DNA of 53,498 nucleotides from Betaproteobacteria bacterium (GCA_025356695.1 JANXSE010000025.1:1-53498), one strand, 5' to 3'. Shown: positions 17,294-25,517, counted from the stretch's first letter. Notes: generated by a model from the letters alone, not told the origin. Translations and numbers: made by a program.

Positions 17294-18070
17294 ATGGCAA
17301 CCGTTAAAGAATTGATGAATCTCGAAGGCCGCGTCGGTGTCGTCACCGGCGGCGCGACCGGGCTTGGCTTGCAGATGGCGACTGCGCTGGCGGAAGCCGG
17401 CGCCAACGTGGTGATCTGCTCGCGCAAACTGGAGAATTGTGAGGAGGCGGCGCACGGCATCGAAAAGCTCGGCGTCAAGGCGCTGGCCTACGGCTGCGAC
17501 GTCACCAAGCCCGAGCAGGTCGAGGCGCTGAAAGACGCGACCATGAAAAAATTCGGCCGCGTCGATGCGCTGGTCAACAACGCCGGCCGCGCTTGGGTGG
17601 CGCCGGTCGAAGAGATGCCGCTCGAGCGCTGGCAGCAGGTGCTCGACCTGAATATCACTGCGCCCTTCCTATGCGCACAGGCGTTCGGTCGCGAAATGAT
17701 CAAGGTGAAACGCGGCAAGATCATCAACATCGCCTCGATCGCGGGTCTCGTCGGACGCAATCCGAAAAACTACAACTCGATCGCCTACGGCACCAGCAAG
17801 GGCGCGCTGGTCAACTTTACGCGCGATCTGGCGGTGAAGTGGGCGCAGCACAACATCCAGGTCAACGCGATCTGCCCGGGTTTTTTTGTCACGCCGATCA
17901 ACGTCAAGATGTTCGACAAGGTCAGCGAGCAGATCGTCGGTGAAATTCCGCTCGGGCGCACCGGTGGCGACGATGATCTCAAGGGGCTCATCGTGGTGCT
18001 GGCGTCGGATGCCTCGAACTTCATGACCGGCACCGTGATTCCGGTGGATGGTGGTACCACGGCTTGGTGA
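17294..18070 (+). CDS. SDR-family oxidoreductase
   Basis: A 258-aa classical short-chain dehydrogenase. Visible elements are the cofactor motif TGGATGLG (residues 18-25), NNAG near 94, the catalytic Ser in NIASIAG near 145, Tyr-Lys in AYGTSKGAL near 162-166, and a C-terminal GTVIPVDGGTTAW. The sequence resembles gluconate 5-dehydrogenase/3-oxoacyl-ACP reductase-like members and may oxidise a 3-hydroxyacyl-CoA formed after the acyl-CoA dehydrogenase. It starts 15 bp after that gene with an AAAGGT ribosome-binding site, so the two are co-transcribed. Confidence 0.95.
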   Translation: MATVKELMNLEGRVGVVTGGATGLGLQMATALAEAGANVVICSRKLENCEEAAHGIEKLGVKALAYGCDVTKPEQVEALKDATMKKFGRVDALVNNAGRAWVAPVEEMPLERWQQVLDLNITAPFLCAQAFGREMIKVKRGKIINIASIAGLVGRNPKNYNSIAYGTSKGALVNFTRDLAVKWAQHNIQVNAICPGFFVTPINVKMFDKVSEQIVGEIPLGRTGGDDDLKGLIVVLASDASNFMTGTVIPVDGGTTAW

Positions 18071-18128
18071 AATAAGAAAAGGCAAACACCGCGCCGGTTG
18101 TTTCAAACGTCTCTGGGAGGGGATTTCT

Positions 18129-19667
18129 ATGGCACTGCATCGTGTGGCAGCAGCATTCGCAGCAATCGTCGGCGTCGGCTTTTGTGCAAACGTCCTGGCG
18201 GCGCCGGATTGCGCGGCGATAGCCAAACTGGCCTTGCCGGACGTCGTCATCAGGTCCGCGCAGGTCGTGGCGGCAGCCGCGCCGGTGCCCGAGTATTGCA
18301 AGGTGCTCGGCACGCTTGAACAGACCATACAGTTTGAGGTTGCACTGCCGATCGCGCAGTGGAACGGCAAACTGTTTTACGCCGGCGGCGGTGGATTCAA
18401 CGGTTCGATTCCCAATCTGACGCAGGGGCTCGCTCGCGGTTACGCCGCGGCAGGATCGGATACCGGGCACACTGGCGTCAATTCGCTGGCGGCGGCGTGG
18501 GCGCTGAACAACACGCAGGCGCAGATCAATTACGGGCACCGCGCCACACATCTCGTTGCCGAATTGTCCAAACAAATCGTGCGAAAATTTTACGAACGCA
18601 ACGAACAGCGCGCGTATTTTGTCGGGTGTTCGAACGGCGGCAAGATGGGTCTGACCGAGTTGCAGAAATATCCGCAGGACTTTGATGGCGTGGTGGTCGG
18701 CAATCCCGTCATCGATCGCACGCGACTGATGATGTCGTACACCTACAACGCGCGCGCGCTGACACCGGCGCCGATTCCGCCACAAAAAATCGCGCTGCTC
18801 GAAAAGGTTACGCTGGCGGCCTGCGACGGGCAGGATGGTCTGGTAGATGGCGTGATCGATGCGCCGGCGCAATGCAAAGTCGATCTGCGCGCAATGACCT
18901 GCCGTGGCGGCGATGCGGCCGATTGCTTTACTGCCGGCCAGGTGGCCGCACTGGAGAAGATCTACAACGGCCCGCACGACAGCGCGGGCAAGCGCCTTTA
19001 TCCGGGGTTCCCGCCCGGGCACGAGGACGATTACGAGGCCTACATCACCGGCAGCGGCAAACTCAATGCGTATCCGTCGGGACAGTGGTCGTTCCAGGAC
19101 GGTTTCATGCGCTACTTCGTGTTCGGCGAAAAATATGACGCGGTGGCGGATTTCAATTTTGACCGCGACATCGCGGCGTTCGCGCCGTTTGAAAAAGACC
19201 AGGACGCGGTGCAAACCGACCTGTCAGCATTCAAGGCGCGCGGCGGGAAATTGATCATGTATCACGGCTGGGCCGACCATTCGATTACGCCGCTGCGCAC
19301 GGTGCAGTATTTCGAAGACGTGCGCAAGGTTCACGGCGGGTCCACCGAGGACTTCGCGCGGCTTTTCATGGTGCCCGGCATGCATCATTGCTCAAAGGGA
19401 CCGGGGCCGAACAGCTTCGGCGGATCGGGGCAGGGATTTTCGCCGCGCTATGAGCCCGACTTCGATGTTGTGATGGCGCTCGACCGCTGGGTCGAACAGG
19501 GCGTGGCGCCACGCCAGATCGTGGCGACCAAATACGTGAATGACGATGCAAAGCAGGGCGTGGCGCGTACGCGGCCGCTTTGTATGTATCCGCAGGTGGC
19601 GCGTTACAAAGGCATGGGCGGCATTGACGATGCTGCCAATTTTTCCTGCGTGACGGCGGCGAAGTAG
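18129..19667 (+). CDS. Tannase/feruloyl esterase-family secreted hydrolase
   Basis: A 512-aa exported esterase of the tannase/feruloyl esterase family, which cleaves gallate or hydroxycinnamate esters. The ATG at 18129 follows GGGAGGGG and gives a signal peptide cleaved near residue 25 (VLAAPDC). The catalytic CS-D-HC pattern is complete: Cys167-Ser168 in FVGCSNGG, an Asp in HGWADHSITP, and His-Cys in GMHHCSKGPG; the two cysteines form the disulfide linking nucleophile and His in this family. Many cysteines elsewhere fit a periplasmic or outer location. It closes the catabolic cluster and ends at a strong terminator. Confidence 0.93.
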   Translation: MALHRVAAAFAAIVGVGFCANVLAAPDCAAIAKLALPDVVIRSAQVVAAAAPVPEYCKVLGTLEQTIQFEVALPIAQWNGKLFYAGGGGFNGSIPNLTQGLARGYAAAGSDTGHTGVNSLAAAWALNNTQAQINYGHRATHLVAELSKQIVRKFYERNEQRAYFVGCSNGGKMGLTELQKYPQDFDGVVVGNPVIDRTRLMMSYTYNARALTPAPIPPQKIALLEKVTLAACDGQDGLVDGVIDAPAQCKVDLRAMTCRGGDAADCFTAGQVAALEKIYNGPHDSAGKRLYPGFPPGHEDDYEAYITGSGKLNAYPSGQWSFQDGFMRYFVFGEKYDAVADFNFDRDIAAFAPFEKDQDAVQTDLSAFKARGGKLIMYHGWADHSITPLRTVQYFEDVRKVHGGSTEDFARLFMVPGMHHCSKGPGPNSFGGSGQGFSPRYEPDFDVVMALDRWVEQGVAPRQIVATKYVNDDAKQGVARTRPLCMYPQVARYKGMGGIDDAANFSCVTAAK

Positions 19668-19681
19668 CTTGTTCGGTGAGC

Positions 19682-19710
19682 CGCGCGCCGGTTCAGGGCG
19701 CGCGATTTTT
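19682..19710 (+). terminator. Rho-independent terminator after the tannase-family gene
   Basis: An 8-bp GC stem CGCGCGCC/GGCGCGCG (19682-19689 and 19697-19704) with a 7-nt loop and then ATTTTT. The stop codon of the convergent adenosyltransferase gene (19693-19695) lies in the loop. Confidence 0.75.
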
Positions 19711-20250
19711 GCCCTGTTGCCAGAGCACGTCGCCGCGACTGGCGTGCGCATTGAGCGCGCGCGCGGCAACAAACAGAAAATCCGACAGGCGGTTTAAGTA
19801 CTGCACCATGACGGCAGGTTGCGGCGATTCGGCATGCAGTGCTACCAGCACGCGTTCGGCGCGACGGCAGGCGGTGCGCGCGACATGTGCGAGCGACGCG
19901 GCACGTGTGCCGCCGGGCAGGATGAAATCCTTCAGCGGCGTGAGGTCGGCATTGAAGTGGGCGATGGCGTCGTCAATGCGCGTGCAATGCGAGTCGCTCA
20001 TGAGGGTGTGCCCCGGCACGCTCAATTCGCCGCCGAGGTCGAAGAGGTCGTGTTGCACGCCGTCGAGGCATACGCGCAATTCATCGGGCATCGGTTCGGC
20101 GAGCAGTAAACCAAGCACGCTGTTCAATTCATCTACGGCGCCCATGGTTTCGACGCGCAGCGCGGATTTTGAAAGGCGCGATCCGTCGGCAAGCCCGGTG
20201 CTGCCGTCGTCGCCGGTGCGCGTGACGATTTTGGTGAGTCGATTGGCCAT
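19693..20250 (-). CDS. Cob(I)alamin adenosyltransferase, PduO type
   Basis: A 185-aa PduO-type ATP:corrinoid adenosyltransferase that makes adenosylcobalamin from cob(I)alamin and ATP. The N-terminal ATP-binding motif is TRTGDDGSTGLADGSR (residues 10-25). VETMGAVDELNSVLG follows at about 33-47, and the C-terminal helix carries RTACRRAERV and NRLSDFLFVAARALN, where Arg and Asp contact ATP. It lies 60 bp downstream of the SulP gene on the same strand. No cobalamin riboswitch fits in that short gap. Its last codons are shared with the terminator of the convergent tannase-family gene. Confidence 0.95.
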   Translation of the reverse strand: MANRLTKIVTRTGDDGSTGLADGSRLSKSALRVETMGAVDELNSVLGLLLAEPMPDELRVCLDGVQHDLFDLGGELSVPGHTLMSDSHCTRIDDAIAHFNADLTPLKDFILPGGTRAASLAHVARTACRRAERVLVALHAESPQPAVMVQYLNRLSDFLFVAARALNAHASRGDVLWQQGKNRAP

Positions 20251-20310
20251 GGTGGGCGAAGGTTAAGCCAAATGCCGCGTCGTGACAACAACGTTTGCGC
20301 GCCGGCGATG

Positions 20311-21996
20311 TTAATCGTTGCCGAGCCGGGCGCGCAGCGTATCGAGTGCCACCGTTTCCGTGCTGAAGAAATTCTCTGCACCGATCCGCGCAGCGAGGCC
20401 GGTGCGTGCCAAAACAGACATGACTTGTTGTTTGATGCCGCTGAAGCCGATGGTGGTGCCGGCGGTCTTCAGTCTATCGTGGAGGTTGGACAGCATTTCG
20501 ACGCCCGACGCATCAATCTCATTGATGCCGCTGCCCACCACCAGAATGTATTTGAGGTCCGGATTGCTGCGCGAAAGCGCGATGACGGCTTCTTCAAAAT
20601 ACGCAACGTTGACGAAAAAAAGCGAGCGGTCAAAACGCAGGGCGCCGAGCTTCGGGTGCAATGCATCGATCTGAAAATGTCCGGCGTCGTGTAATGTGCC
20701 GTCGGCGTGCATGCCGAGCACCGCGACGCGCGGCCGCATCATCCGGTAGAGCAGCAGCACCAGCGACAGAATGATGCCGGTCAGGATGCCGATCTGTATG
20801 CCCGGTGCGAACGCGAGCGTGGCGAGGAAGGTGACCGCGGCGGCGATGCCGTCGTCGCGGCGCGCGCGCCAGGATCTGGCGATGCTGGCGAAATCGATCA
20901 GGTTTGCGAGAGCGACGATGATGATTGCCGCGAGCACCGGTTTGGGCAGGTGATGCAGCAGCGGTGTGAAAAACAGCAGTGTGAGCAACACGAAGATCGC
21001 GGAAAAAACGGAGGACATCCCGGTGCGGGCGTGCGCGGAGAGATTCAATGCCGAGCGCGAGAAAGATCCGCTGACCGGTATCGTCTGGCTGAAGGCGCCG
21101 GCGATTTTGGCCAGGCCCTGGCCGATCAGTTCCTGGTTCTCGTCCCAAGGCGTGCGCGTTTTCATGGCAATGATTTTGCAGCTCGACATCGCTTCCATGA
21201 AGCTGATCAGCGCAATGATGAAACCTGCCGGCAGCAGCGCGACGGTCGAATTCCAGTCGAGCTGCGGTATGCCGAAGGCGGGCAGGCCCTGCGGAATGTC
21301 GCCGACGATGCGGCCGCCCATGTTTTCATAGCCGAGCAGCCAGCTTGCCATGGTGAGCGCCGCGACCGTGATCAATACGCCGGGTAGCCGCGGCGCCAGT
21401 TTTTTAAATCCGGCCAGCAAAGCGATGGCGGCGACGCCGAAGAGCAGGGAAGTCGCATGCATCGAGTCGAGGTTGGCGATGACGTGCCAGATGTCGAGCA
21501 GAAAATGCGTCGTTTGCGCCGCCGGTATACCGAGCAGTGCGGGCAGTTGCGACAGTCCGATGATGATGGCCGCGGCGTTGATGAAGCCCATCAATACCGG
21601 GTAGGACAGGAAGTTGAGCAACATCCCCATGCGCATGAGGCCGAACGCCAGCTGAAACAGGCCCGACACCAGCGCCAGCAGGATTGCGAATGTCATGTAC
21701 TGCTCGCTGCCGTGCGGGGCGAGCTGCGAAATGCTGGCTGCCGTCAGCAGCGAGGTCAGTGCCACCGGTCCGGTCGACAGCACGCCCGAAGACCCGAACA
21801 GCGCACCGATCACGCAGGGCAGCAGCGCTGCATACAGGCCGTAATAAGGCGGCACGCCGGCAAGCTGCGCGTAGGCGAGTGACTGCGGGATGGCCAGCAG
21901 GGCAACGCTGAGGCCGGCGACGAGGTCGGCCCTGACGGTGGCGCCTTGCAGCGGAAACCAGTTCAGGAAGGGCAGTAAGCGGCGCGCGGCGATCAT
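20311..21996 (-). CDS. SulP-family anion transporter with STAS domain
   Basis: A 561-aa inner-membrane permease of the SulP (SLC26) family, moving sulfate, bicarbonate or another anion. The ATG at 21996 is chosen because the conserved N-terminus (LPFLNWFPLQGATVRADLVAG) begins just after it; the frame stays open a further 120 codons without family similarity. About 12-14 hydrophobic helices occupy residues 20-420, including the LAIPQSLAYAQLAGVPPYYG signature and PVSGSFSRSALN. A cytoplasmic STAS domain follows at about 430-545 with INEIDASGVEML. It is divergent from the cytochrome c genes and probably co-transcribed with the adenosyltransferase gene. Confidence 0.94.
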   Translation of the reverse strand: MIAARRLLPFLNWFPLQGATVRADLVAGLSVALLAIPQSLAYAQLAGVPPYYGLYAALLPCVIGALFGSSGVLSTGPVALTSLLTAASISQLAPHGSEQYMTFAILLALVSGLFQLAFGLMRMGMLLNFLSYPVLMGFINAAAIIIGLSQLPALLGIPAAQTTHFLLDIWHVIANLDSMHATSLLFGVAAIALLAGFKKLAPRLPGVLITVAALTMASWLLGYENMGGRIVGDIPQGLPAFGIPQLDWNSTVALLPAGFIIALISFMEAMSSCKIIAMKTRTPWDENQELIGQGLAKIAGAFSQTIPVSGSFSRSALNLSAHARTGMSSVFSAIFVLLTLLFFTPLLHHLPKPVLAAIIIVALANLIDFASIARSWRARRDDGIAAAVTFLATLAFAPGIQIGILTGIILSLVLLLYRMMRPRVAVLGMHADGTLHDAGHFQIDALHPKLGALRFDRSLFFVNVAYFEEAVIALSRSNPDLKYILVVGSGINEIDASGVEMLSNLHDRLKTAGTTIGFSGIKQQVMSVLARTGLAARIGAENFFSTETVALDTLRARLGND

Positions 21997-22169
21997 GGTA
22001 TGGCGGGTTTTATTTTCTACCGGTGCTGCCGGCGCGATGAACTGCACAATGTTTGCATGGGCAACCGCGAAAAAAACAATGCAGATGGTGGAAGCCCAAG
22101 TGTGTTCCGGATTATCTGGCAACCGTCCGGCCGGCGCAATCACGCCGGTGCACGCCCGGATTTTTCCGG

Positions 22170-22175
22170 TATAAT
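22170..22175 (+). promoter_or_regulatory. Candidate -10 element for the cytochrome c pair
   Basis: A perfect TATAAT 50 bp before the chosen start of the first cytochrome c gene, in the 229-bp region shared with the divergent SulP gene. No convincing -35 sits 17 bp upstream, so an activator may be needed. No Fnr box is present here. Confidence 0.4.
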
Positions 22176-22225
22176 CACGCGAGTTTTTTGGCGCCTTCAT
22201 GGAATTCAAGCGGGAAGACAAGCGA

Positions 22226-22570
22226 ATGAAAATGCGTATCGTAGTGAGCGCAGCCCTGGCTGCGGCAGCGTTGGTGATGGGCGCCTCGGCATTTGCCGCC
22301 GGCGATGCCGCCGCCGGCAAACAGAAAACGGTGATGTGCGCGGGCTGCCATGGCATTCCGGGTTACAAGACCGCATTCCCGTCGGTCTACAACGTGCCGA
22401 AACTCGGCGGCCAGCACGCCGGTTACATCGTCAAGGCTTTGCAGGGCTACAAGGCCGGCGAACGCAGTCATCCGACGATGCGCGCGATTGCCGCCGGCCT
22501 GAGCGATCAGGATATGGCCGATCTCGCCGCGTATTACTCGGCGGACAGTGCCAAGACCGCAGCCAAATAG
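22226..22570 (+). CDS. Cytochrome c class I, small periplasmic (c553/c4-like)
   Basis: A monohaem c-type cytochrome, 114 aa from the ATG at 22226, which begins a good signal peptide (MKMRIVVSAALAAAALVMG, cleaved near ASAFA). The frame is open nine codons upstream, but those residues are charged. The haem site is CAGCH, and the sixth ligand is probably the Met in HPTMRAIA. The spacing of PKLGGQHAGYIVKALQGYK is that of one half of a diheme cytochrome c4. It is followed 10 bp later by a second cytochrome, so the pair may act together in electron transfer to a terminal oxidase. Confidence 0.94.
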   Translation: MKMRIVVSAALAAAALVMGASAFAAGDAAAGKQKTVMCAGCHGIPGYKTAFPSVYNVPKLGGQHAGYIVKALQGYKAGERSHPTMRAIAAGLSDQDMADLAAYYSADSAKTAAK

Positions 22571-22580
22571 GATGACGACG

Positions 22581-22898
22581 ATGACGAAAATTATTTTGAT
22601 GGCCGCGGCATTTGCATTCAGCACGTTCGCGCAGGCGGGTGACCCCGCCGCAGGCAGGGAAAAAGCCAAGGTATGCGCGGCCTGCCACGGCGAAGGCGGC
22701 GTTGGCGTGAGCGCAATGCAGGATTTTCCGAAGCTCGCCGGGCAGCAGAACGATTACCTCGTTCGCGCCCTCAAGGATTATCAACTGGGCACGCGCAAGA
22801 ACCCGGTGATGGCCGCACAGGCCGCCAACCTCAAGGCTGCGGATATCGCCGACCTTGCGGCGTGGTTCTCGAGCCAGCAGGCGCTTGCAGTGAAATAA
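22581..22898 (+). CDS. Cytochrome c class I, small periplasmic, second copy
   Basis: A monohaem cytochrome c, 105 aa from the ATG at 22581 (MTKIILMAAAFAF), which follows TAGGA at a good distance; the ATG at 22572 is an alternative three codons up. The signal peptide ends FAQAGD. The haem motif is CAACH, and the C-terminal half has KLAGQQNDYLVRALKDYQ and NPVMAAQA, with Met as likely sixth ligand. It parallels the upstream cytochrome closely, so the two are duplicates equivalent to the halves of a c4. A terminator follows 21 bp after the stop. Confidence 0.94.
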   Translation: MTKIILMAAAFAFSTFAQAGDPAAGREKAKVCAACHGEGGVGVSAMQDFPKLAGQQNDYLVRALKDYQLGTRKNPVMAAQAANLKAADIADLAAWFSSQQALAVK

Positions 22899-22918
22899 CC
22901 GCGTCCGTATCGACGCGT

Positions 22919-22950
22919 AAAAAGCCGGACGTTCAGTCCGGCTTTTTTTT
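22919..22950. terminator. Bidirectional rho-independent terminator
   Basis: An A tract, an 8-bp stem AGCCGGAC/GTCCGGCT (22923-22930 and 22936-22943), a 5-nt loop and a run of eight Ts. It works for both the cytochrome c genes (+) and nth (-). The nth stop codon (22933-22935) is in the loop, and the T tract encodes the final KKK-rich residues of Nth. Confidence 0.9.
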
Positions 22951-23610
22951 CGCCTTTATCACCGCTGGCGACGCCGGCGTTTTGGTCTTGCCGCGAAATT
23001 CGCAGAGGTCGGCGATCAGACAGGACGGGCATTCCGGATTGCGTGCCTTGCAGACGTAACGACCGTGCAGGATCAGCCAGTGATGAGCGTGGAGTTTGTA
23101 TGCGTCCGGCACGACTTTGAGCAGTTTTTCTTCGACCGCCACCACGTCCTTGCCGGGTGCGATGCCGGTGCGGTTGGAGATCCTGAAGATGTGCGTATCG
23201 ACTGCAATGGTCGGCTGGCCGAAAGCGATGTTCAGAACCACGTTGGTGGTTTTGCGACCCACGCCCGGCAGTTGTTCGAGCAACACGCGCGTCTGCGGCA
23301 CTTCGCCGCCGTGTCGTTCCAGCAGCAGGCCGCAGGTGGCGATGATGTTCTTCGCCTTGGTGCGGTAGAGCCCGATGCGTTTGATGTAAGGCTCTAGGCC
23401 GGCGACCCCCAGCGCGTGGATGGTCTGCGGCGTATGGGCTGCTTTATAGAGTTCGCGCGTTGCTAGGTTCACGCTTTTGTCGGTGGCCTGCGCCGACAGG
23501 ATGACGGCGACCAGCAACTCGAACGGAGAGCGGTATTCGAGCTCGCCTTTCGGCACCGCAGTGGCGGCGTGCAAACGCCGGAAAATTTCTTCGCGTTTTG
23601 CTGAATTCAT
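22933..23610 (-). CDS. nth: Endonuclease III
   Basis: DNA glycosylase/AP lyase that removes oxidised pyrimidines, 225 aa from the ATG at 23610. The frame is open to 23685 but E. coli Nth (211 aa) begins at the equivalent of MNSAKREEIF. The helix-hairpin-helix LPGVGRKTTNVVL has the catalytic Lys at residue 120, and VDTHIFR has the catalytic Asp at 138, the same numbers as in E. coli. The 4Fe-4S cluster motif C-x6-C-x2-C-x5-C is complete near the C-terminus. A short Lys-rich tail is added by the overlapping terminator. The RnfB-type ferredoxin gene lies nearby, echoing the rsx-nth linkage of enterobacteria. Confidence 0.97.
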   Translation of the reverse strand: MNSAKREEIFRRLHAATAVPKGELEYRSPFELLVAVILSAQATDKSVNLATRELYKAAHTPQTIHALGVAGLEPYIKRIGLYRTKAKNIIATCGLLLERHGGEVPQTRVLLEQLPGVGRKTTNVVLNIAFGQPTIAVDTHIFRISNRTGIAPGKDVVAVEEKLLKVVPDAYKLHAHHWLILHGRYVCKARNPECPSCLIADLCEFRGKTKTPASPAVIKAKKKPD

Positions 23611-23826
23611 CGGTTGACCGGAAAAATGCCCTGCTGTCGCAAAACGCCGAGCGTAATCGTGCCGGAGCCGCCTGACAACAATCATCGCGGATTGACGAAA
23701 ATGCCGGCAGCATCGACCAGTCTTCCGCAGTGCGTTGCGCGCACTATTTCACGAACCAATCCCGGCGCGATCTACGTTAAATTTCTAAATTGATGTTGTT
23801 AAAGGGAAAATCGAAATGGCCTGCGG

Positions 23827-23843
23827 TTGGCATGCTACTTGCA
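23827..23843 (+). promoter_or_regulatory. Sigma-54 (RpoN) promoter
   Basis: TTGGCATGCTACTTGCA matches the -24/-12 consensus TGGCACG-N4-TTGCA with one mismatch, and the invariant GG (23829-23830) and GC (23841-23842) are exactly 10 bp apart. Transcription would start near 23854, about 50 nt before the diguanylate cyclase ATG at 23904. The rest of 23611-23903, between nth and this gene, holds no coding region I can support. No enhancer-binding-protein site is recognised. Confidence 0.8.
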
Positions 23844-23852
23844 CCATTTGGC

Positions 23853-23880
23853 CCGGGGGCGCCGCCAAACCGGCGTCCGG
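23853..23880 (+). other. Hairpin in the 5' leader of the diguanylate cyclase gene
   Basis: A CGCCG/CGGCG stem (23860-23864 and 23871-23875) with a 6-nt CCAAAC loop is extended by an outer CCGG/CCGG pair across a small internal loop. It begins at the predicted sigma-54 transcript start, so the mRNA would begin in this structure. It does not match a known c-di-GMP riboswitch. Confidence 0.45.
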
Positions 23881-23903
23881 GGTAAACAGGGGATAGCAGA
23901 ACC

Positions 23904-24773
23904 ATGCCGCGCAAAAGCAACCGAACATCACAAATCGGTTCGTTCATTCTGAATCAGGACCGCCAGCGCTGGCTGTCGCTCGGCGCGCTCGCGCTGACGG
24001 CGGTGGCTGTAATCGATTACGTCACCGCATTCAAACTGCAACTGGCACTCCTTTACGCGATACCGCTGCTGATGCTGACCTGGGCGGCGGGCCGTTTGTT
24101 TGGTGCGATGCTGTCACTGATCGTCTGCACGACGTGGGCGTTGATCGATGTTACGGCGGGGCGCTACCTCGAAAATCCGAAGCTGCTCTATTGGGAGTGG
24201 GGCGTCTGCATGTCCGGATTTTTGTTGCTGGTCTTCGGGCTCAGCATGTTGCGGCGCATGCTCGAGGACGCGCATTTTCAGTCGCGCAAGGACACTCTGA
24301 CCTCGCTCGTCAACAAAGGCGGGTTTTACCAGATCGTCAGCGCTGAAATGGAGGTTTGCCGGCGCTACCGGCGCACGCTGTCCATTGCCTATATTGACTG
24401 TGACAACTTCAAGATGGTCAATGACCAGCACGGCCATCACGTCGGCGACGATCTGCTGCGCGTGATTTCGAAAACCATGCAGCGCAAGCTGCGTTCCTCC
24501 GACCTGCCGGGCCGGCTGGGCGGCGACGAATTTGCCATCATGCTGCCGGAGACCAGCGCCGAAGCCTGCCGCATGGTGGTCGAAATGTTGCAGCAACGCC
24601 TGCTGCAGGAGATGGCCGATCACAACTGGCCGGTGACGTTCAGTATCGGCATTGCGACTTTTACGCGCATGCCGTCGTCGATCGAAGACATGATCCGCCA
24701 GGCCGACAAGCTGATGTACGCGGTCAAGAACACCAGCAAGGGCGCGATCAAGCAGGAAGTCTTCAGCGGCTGA
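23904..24773 (+). CDS. Diguanylate cyclase (membrane-anchored GGDEF protein)
   Basis: A 289-aa enzyme that makes c-di-GMP from two GTP. The N-terminal 115 residues form about four hydrophobic segments (roughly 24-42, 46-60, 66-82, 100-116), an integral-membrane sensor with no named domain. The GGDEF domain spans about 125-285. The metal-binding Asp is in YIDCDNFK (164-166), GGDEF is at 206-210, and an inhibitory I-site RSSD is at 197-200, five residues upstream, so product feedback is expected. The C-terminal ADKLMYAVKN is the usual end motif. There is no EAL domain. Expression appears RpoN dependent from the promoter at 23827-23843, linking it to motility, surface or nitrogen cues. Confidence 0.96.
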   Translation: MPRKSNRTSQIGSFILNQDRQRWLSLGALALTAVAVIDYVTAFKLQLALLYAIPLLMLTWAAGRLFGAMLSLIVCTTWALIDVTAGRYLENPKLLYWEWGVCMSGFLLLVFGLSMLRRMLEDAHFQSRKDTLTSLVNKGGFYQIVSAEMEVCRRYRRTLSIAYIDCDNFKMVNDQHGHHVGDDLLRVISKTMQRKLRSSDLPGRLGGDEFAIMLPETSAEACRMVVEMLQQRLLQEMADHNWPVTFSIGIATFTRMPSSIEDMIRQADKLMYAVKNTSKGAIKQEVFSG

Positions 24774-24784
24774 GGTCGCGCGTT

Positions 24785-25405
24785 CTAGCGGGGTGTTTGC
24801 TTTTGCCTGATACGCGCGCGTGCGCGCGTAACTGCGCGCTGCACGGCGCTTTGTTTGCGCGCAGCCGCTGCTTTCAATTCGGCGTTTTTTTCAGCGACGG
24901 CGCGGTTGCGCGCCAGCCGCAGCAAACGCGCCTCGTAACGTCCCTTCGCCTGTTGCGCCGCCACGCGGCGCCCGGCGTCATCAACTTGCCTCACACCCGA
25001 CATCACAATGCAGTCAACCGGGCAGGGCGGCAAACACAATTCGCATCCGGTGCACGCTGCGGCGATGACCGTGTGCATGAGTTTCGATGCGCCGACAATC
25101 GCATCGACCGGGCAGGCCTTGATGCACAGCGTGCAGCCGATGCAGCGTGCCTCATCAATTACAGCGACTGCGGGTGGTTTTCTTACGCCGAAGCACGGAT
25201 CGACCGGCGCATACGGCGCACCGAGCAGCGCGGACAACGCGCGTGCGCCGTCGTCACCACCCGGTGGGCACTGGTTGGGGCCGGCATCTCCCGCCGCCAT
25301 CGCCTCGGCATACGGCCGGCACGCCGCGTAGCCGCACTGCCGGCACTGCGTCTGCGGCAGCAAGGCGTCGAGTCGTGCGATCAGATCGGAATCGGGCATG
25401 GCCAT
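24785..25405 (-). CDS. rsxB: RnfB/RsxB-type electron-transport ferredoxin
   Basis: A 206-aa iron-sulfur protein of the RnfB family. Near the N-terminus is the Fer4-like cluster motif CRQCGYAAC with a following Cys after about 16 residues. Two classical 4Fe-4S motifs follow, CIGCTLCIKACP and CTGCELCLPPCP (about residues 87-128). The C-terminal 70 residues are Ala/Arg/Lys rich and helical. The N-terminal membrane anchor of canonical RnfB is absent, so this is the soluble betaproteobacterial form usually found without other Rnf subunits. The ATG at 25405 is used; a GTG two codons up and an ATG two codons down are possible. Confidence 0.93.
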   Translation of the reverse strand: MAMPDSDLIARLDALLPQTQCRQCGYAACRPYAEAMAAGDAGPNQCPPGGDDGARALSALLGAPYAPVDPCFGVRKPPAVAVIDEARCIGCTLCIKACPVDAIVGASKLMHTVIAAACTGCELCLPPCPVDCIVMSGVRQVDDAGRRVAAQQAKGRYEARLLRLARNRAVAEKNAELKAAAARKQSAVQRAVTRARARIRQKQTPR

Positions 25406-25517
25406 ATGCACAGTCGTGATGATGCGATTCTAGCAGTGCACCGCGGCCGTCGCGGTTTGACCCCGCCCTATGCGCGTGATAGAACACGCGCAGTGCGTCG
25501 CCTTTGGAGATTTTTGT

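Noticed and set aside
20251..20310. Cobalamin riboswitch ahead of the adenosyltransferase
   Set aside because: The gap is only 60 bp and has no B12-box sequence, too short for the aptamer.
23853..23903. Leader hairpin of the diguanylate cyclase as a c-di-GMP riboswitch
   Set aside because: The GEMM-I and GEMM-II core bases and paired helices are absent, and the structured part is under 30 nt.
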